Origin: Aquarana catesbeiana
Taxonomy: Eukaryota; Chordata; Amphibia; Anura; Ranidae
Direction: 5' to 3'
DNA length: 64,000 bases
Assembly (NCBI RefSeq): GCF_042186555.1
Contig: NC_133332.1
Location: 234,640,015-234,704,014, forward strand
A model generated the notes under the pieces. The model was not told where the DNA came from and did no database searches. It worked only from the letters and a program-made list of their open reading frames with translations. Made by a program: the position numbers and the translations under genes. Shown in pieces: positions 63,683-64,000 of the stretch; position 1 is the stretch's first letter, and each line of letters starts with the position of its first letter.

Positions 63683-64000
63683 GCTGCCCATACATGAAAC
63701 AAAATTTGACTGGTTCAGGATGGCCTGGCCGAATTTCCATCCATGTACGGGCAGGTAGGTTGTACAGAAGTTGATATACCAATCGACTTCTGTACAACCA
63801 CCCTGGTTGATTTTCCCTGGTCAATCAGCCTCAATCGGCTATAGCCTGCAGCACTGATCAGCGTATTCCAATGGCTGGGAAGTCTCTTAGCTCCTCATCA
63901 GGGAGGCTTTCTCCATGCATATCCAGTGATTATCGGGGAGGATTTCCCCATCCATATCGAGTGAGTATCGGGAAGGATTTCCCTATCCATTTCAAATTCA
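63683..64000. mobile_element. GGTTCAGCAGG palindromic family, runs off the window end
   Basis: Left end AAGCTGCCCATACATGAAAC, then GACTGGTTCAGGATGGCCTG. A hairpin pairs GTTGTACAGAAGTTGATATA with TCGACTTCTGTACAAC around 63768-63800. It continues with CGGCTATAGCCTGCAGCACT. A tandem CATCCATATCGAGTGAGTATCGGG unit (34-40 bp) repeats near the end. The right end is outside the window. Confidence 0.65.

Overview
The window reads as vertebrate nuclear DNA, most probably from a frog (Ranidae-like). The evidence is a type II keratin retrocopy, several Tc1/mariner, hAT and LINE remnants, and above all a dense population of short palindromic DNA elements with ends such as GTACACACG and TTCACACTG. That assignment is an inference from repeat character; no species-diagnostic gene is present. 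I see no rRNA, tRNA, CRISPR array, operon or other prokaryotic feature. No intact protein-coding gene can be supported, so the window looks intergenic or intronic. Layout: 1-5.1 kb holds a 44-bp minisatellite split by a SINE-like repeat and a Tc1 element (2.56-4.02 kb) whose DD34E transposase frame is interrupted by one TGA, followed by a LINE fragment that itself carries a SINE-like insertion. 7-9.5 kb holds palindromic MITEs, including a hAT-type one with a perfect 8-bp target duplication. 9.85-11.35 kb (minus strand) is an intronless keratin 8-like retropseudogene with one nonsense codon and one 1-base deletion. 12-13.2 kb is a foldback element inside another foldback element, with a 12-bp duplication at the junction. 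14-23 kb alternates MITEs, TTAA-flanked elements and a minus-strand Tc1-family remnant, with one weak candidate exon at 19.26-19.36 kb. 23-31 kb is mostly unique sequence with two minisatellite fields (27-bp and 42-bp periods). 31-46 kb is again repeat-rich, including a 2.4-kb Tc1/mariner element (37.6-40.0 kb) invaded by two TTAA-flanked elements. 46-49 kb has AT microsatellites, a local duplication and an old hAT copy. 51.6-53.05 kb holds a long near-perfect hairpin followed by three different MITEs almost end to end. 55-59 kb has a CR1/L2-type LINE 3' end, a hAT MITE inserted at its terminus, a Tc1 5' end and an L1/Tx1-like ORF1 fragment. 59.8-62.1 kb is a nested MITE complex and another Tc1-family remnant, and the window ends in an incomplete copy of the same palindromic family seen at 7, 15, 34, 41 and 53 kb. 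The transposases are decayed and the keratin is a dead copy, so no set of genes here works together. The points of interest are the repeat ecology (shared terminal motif across many MITE families, repeats carrying U1-complementary 5' splice sites, nested foldbacks) and a few unique stretches that may be conserved noncoding sequence.
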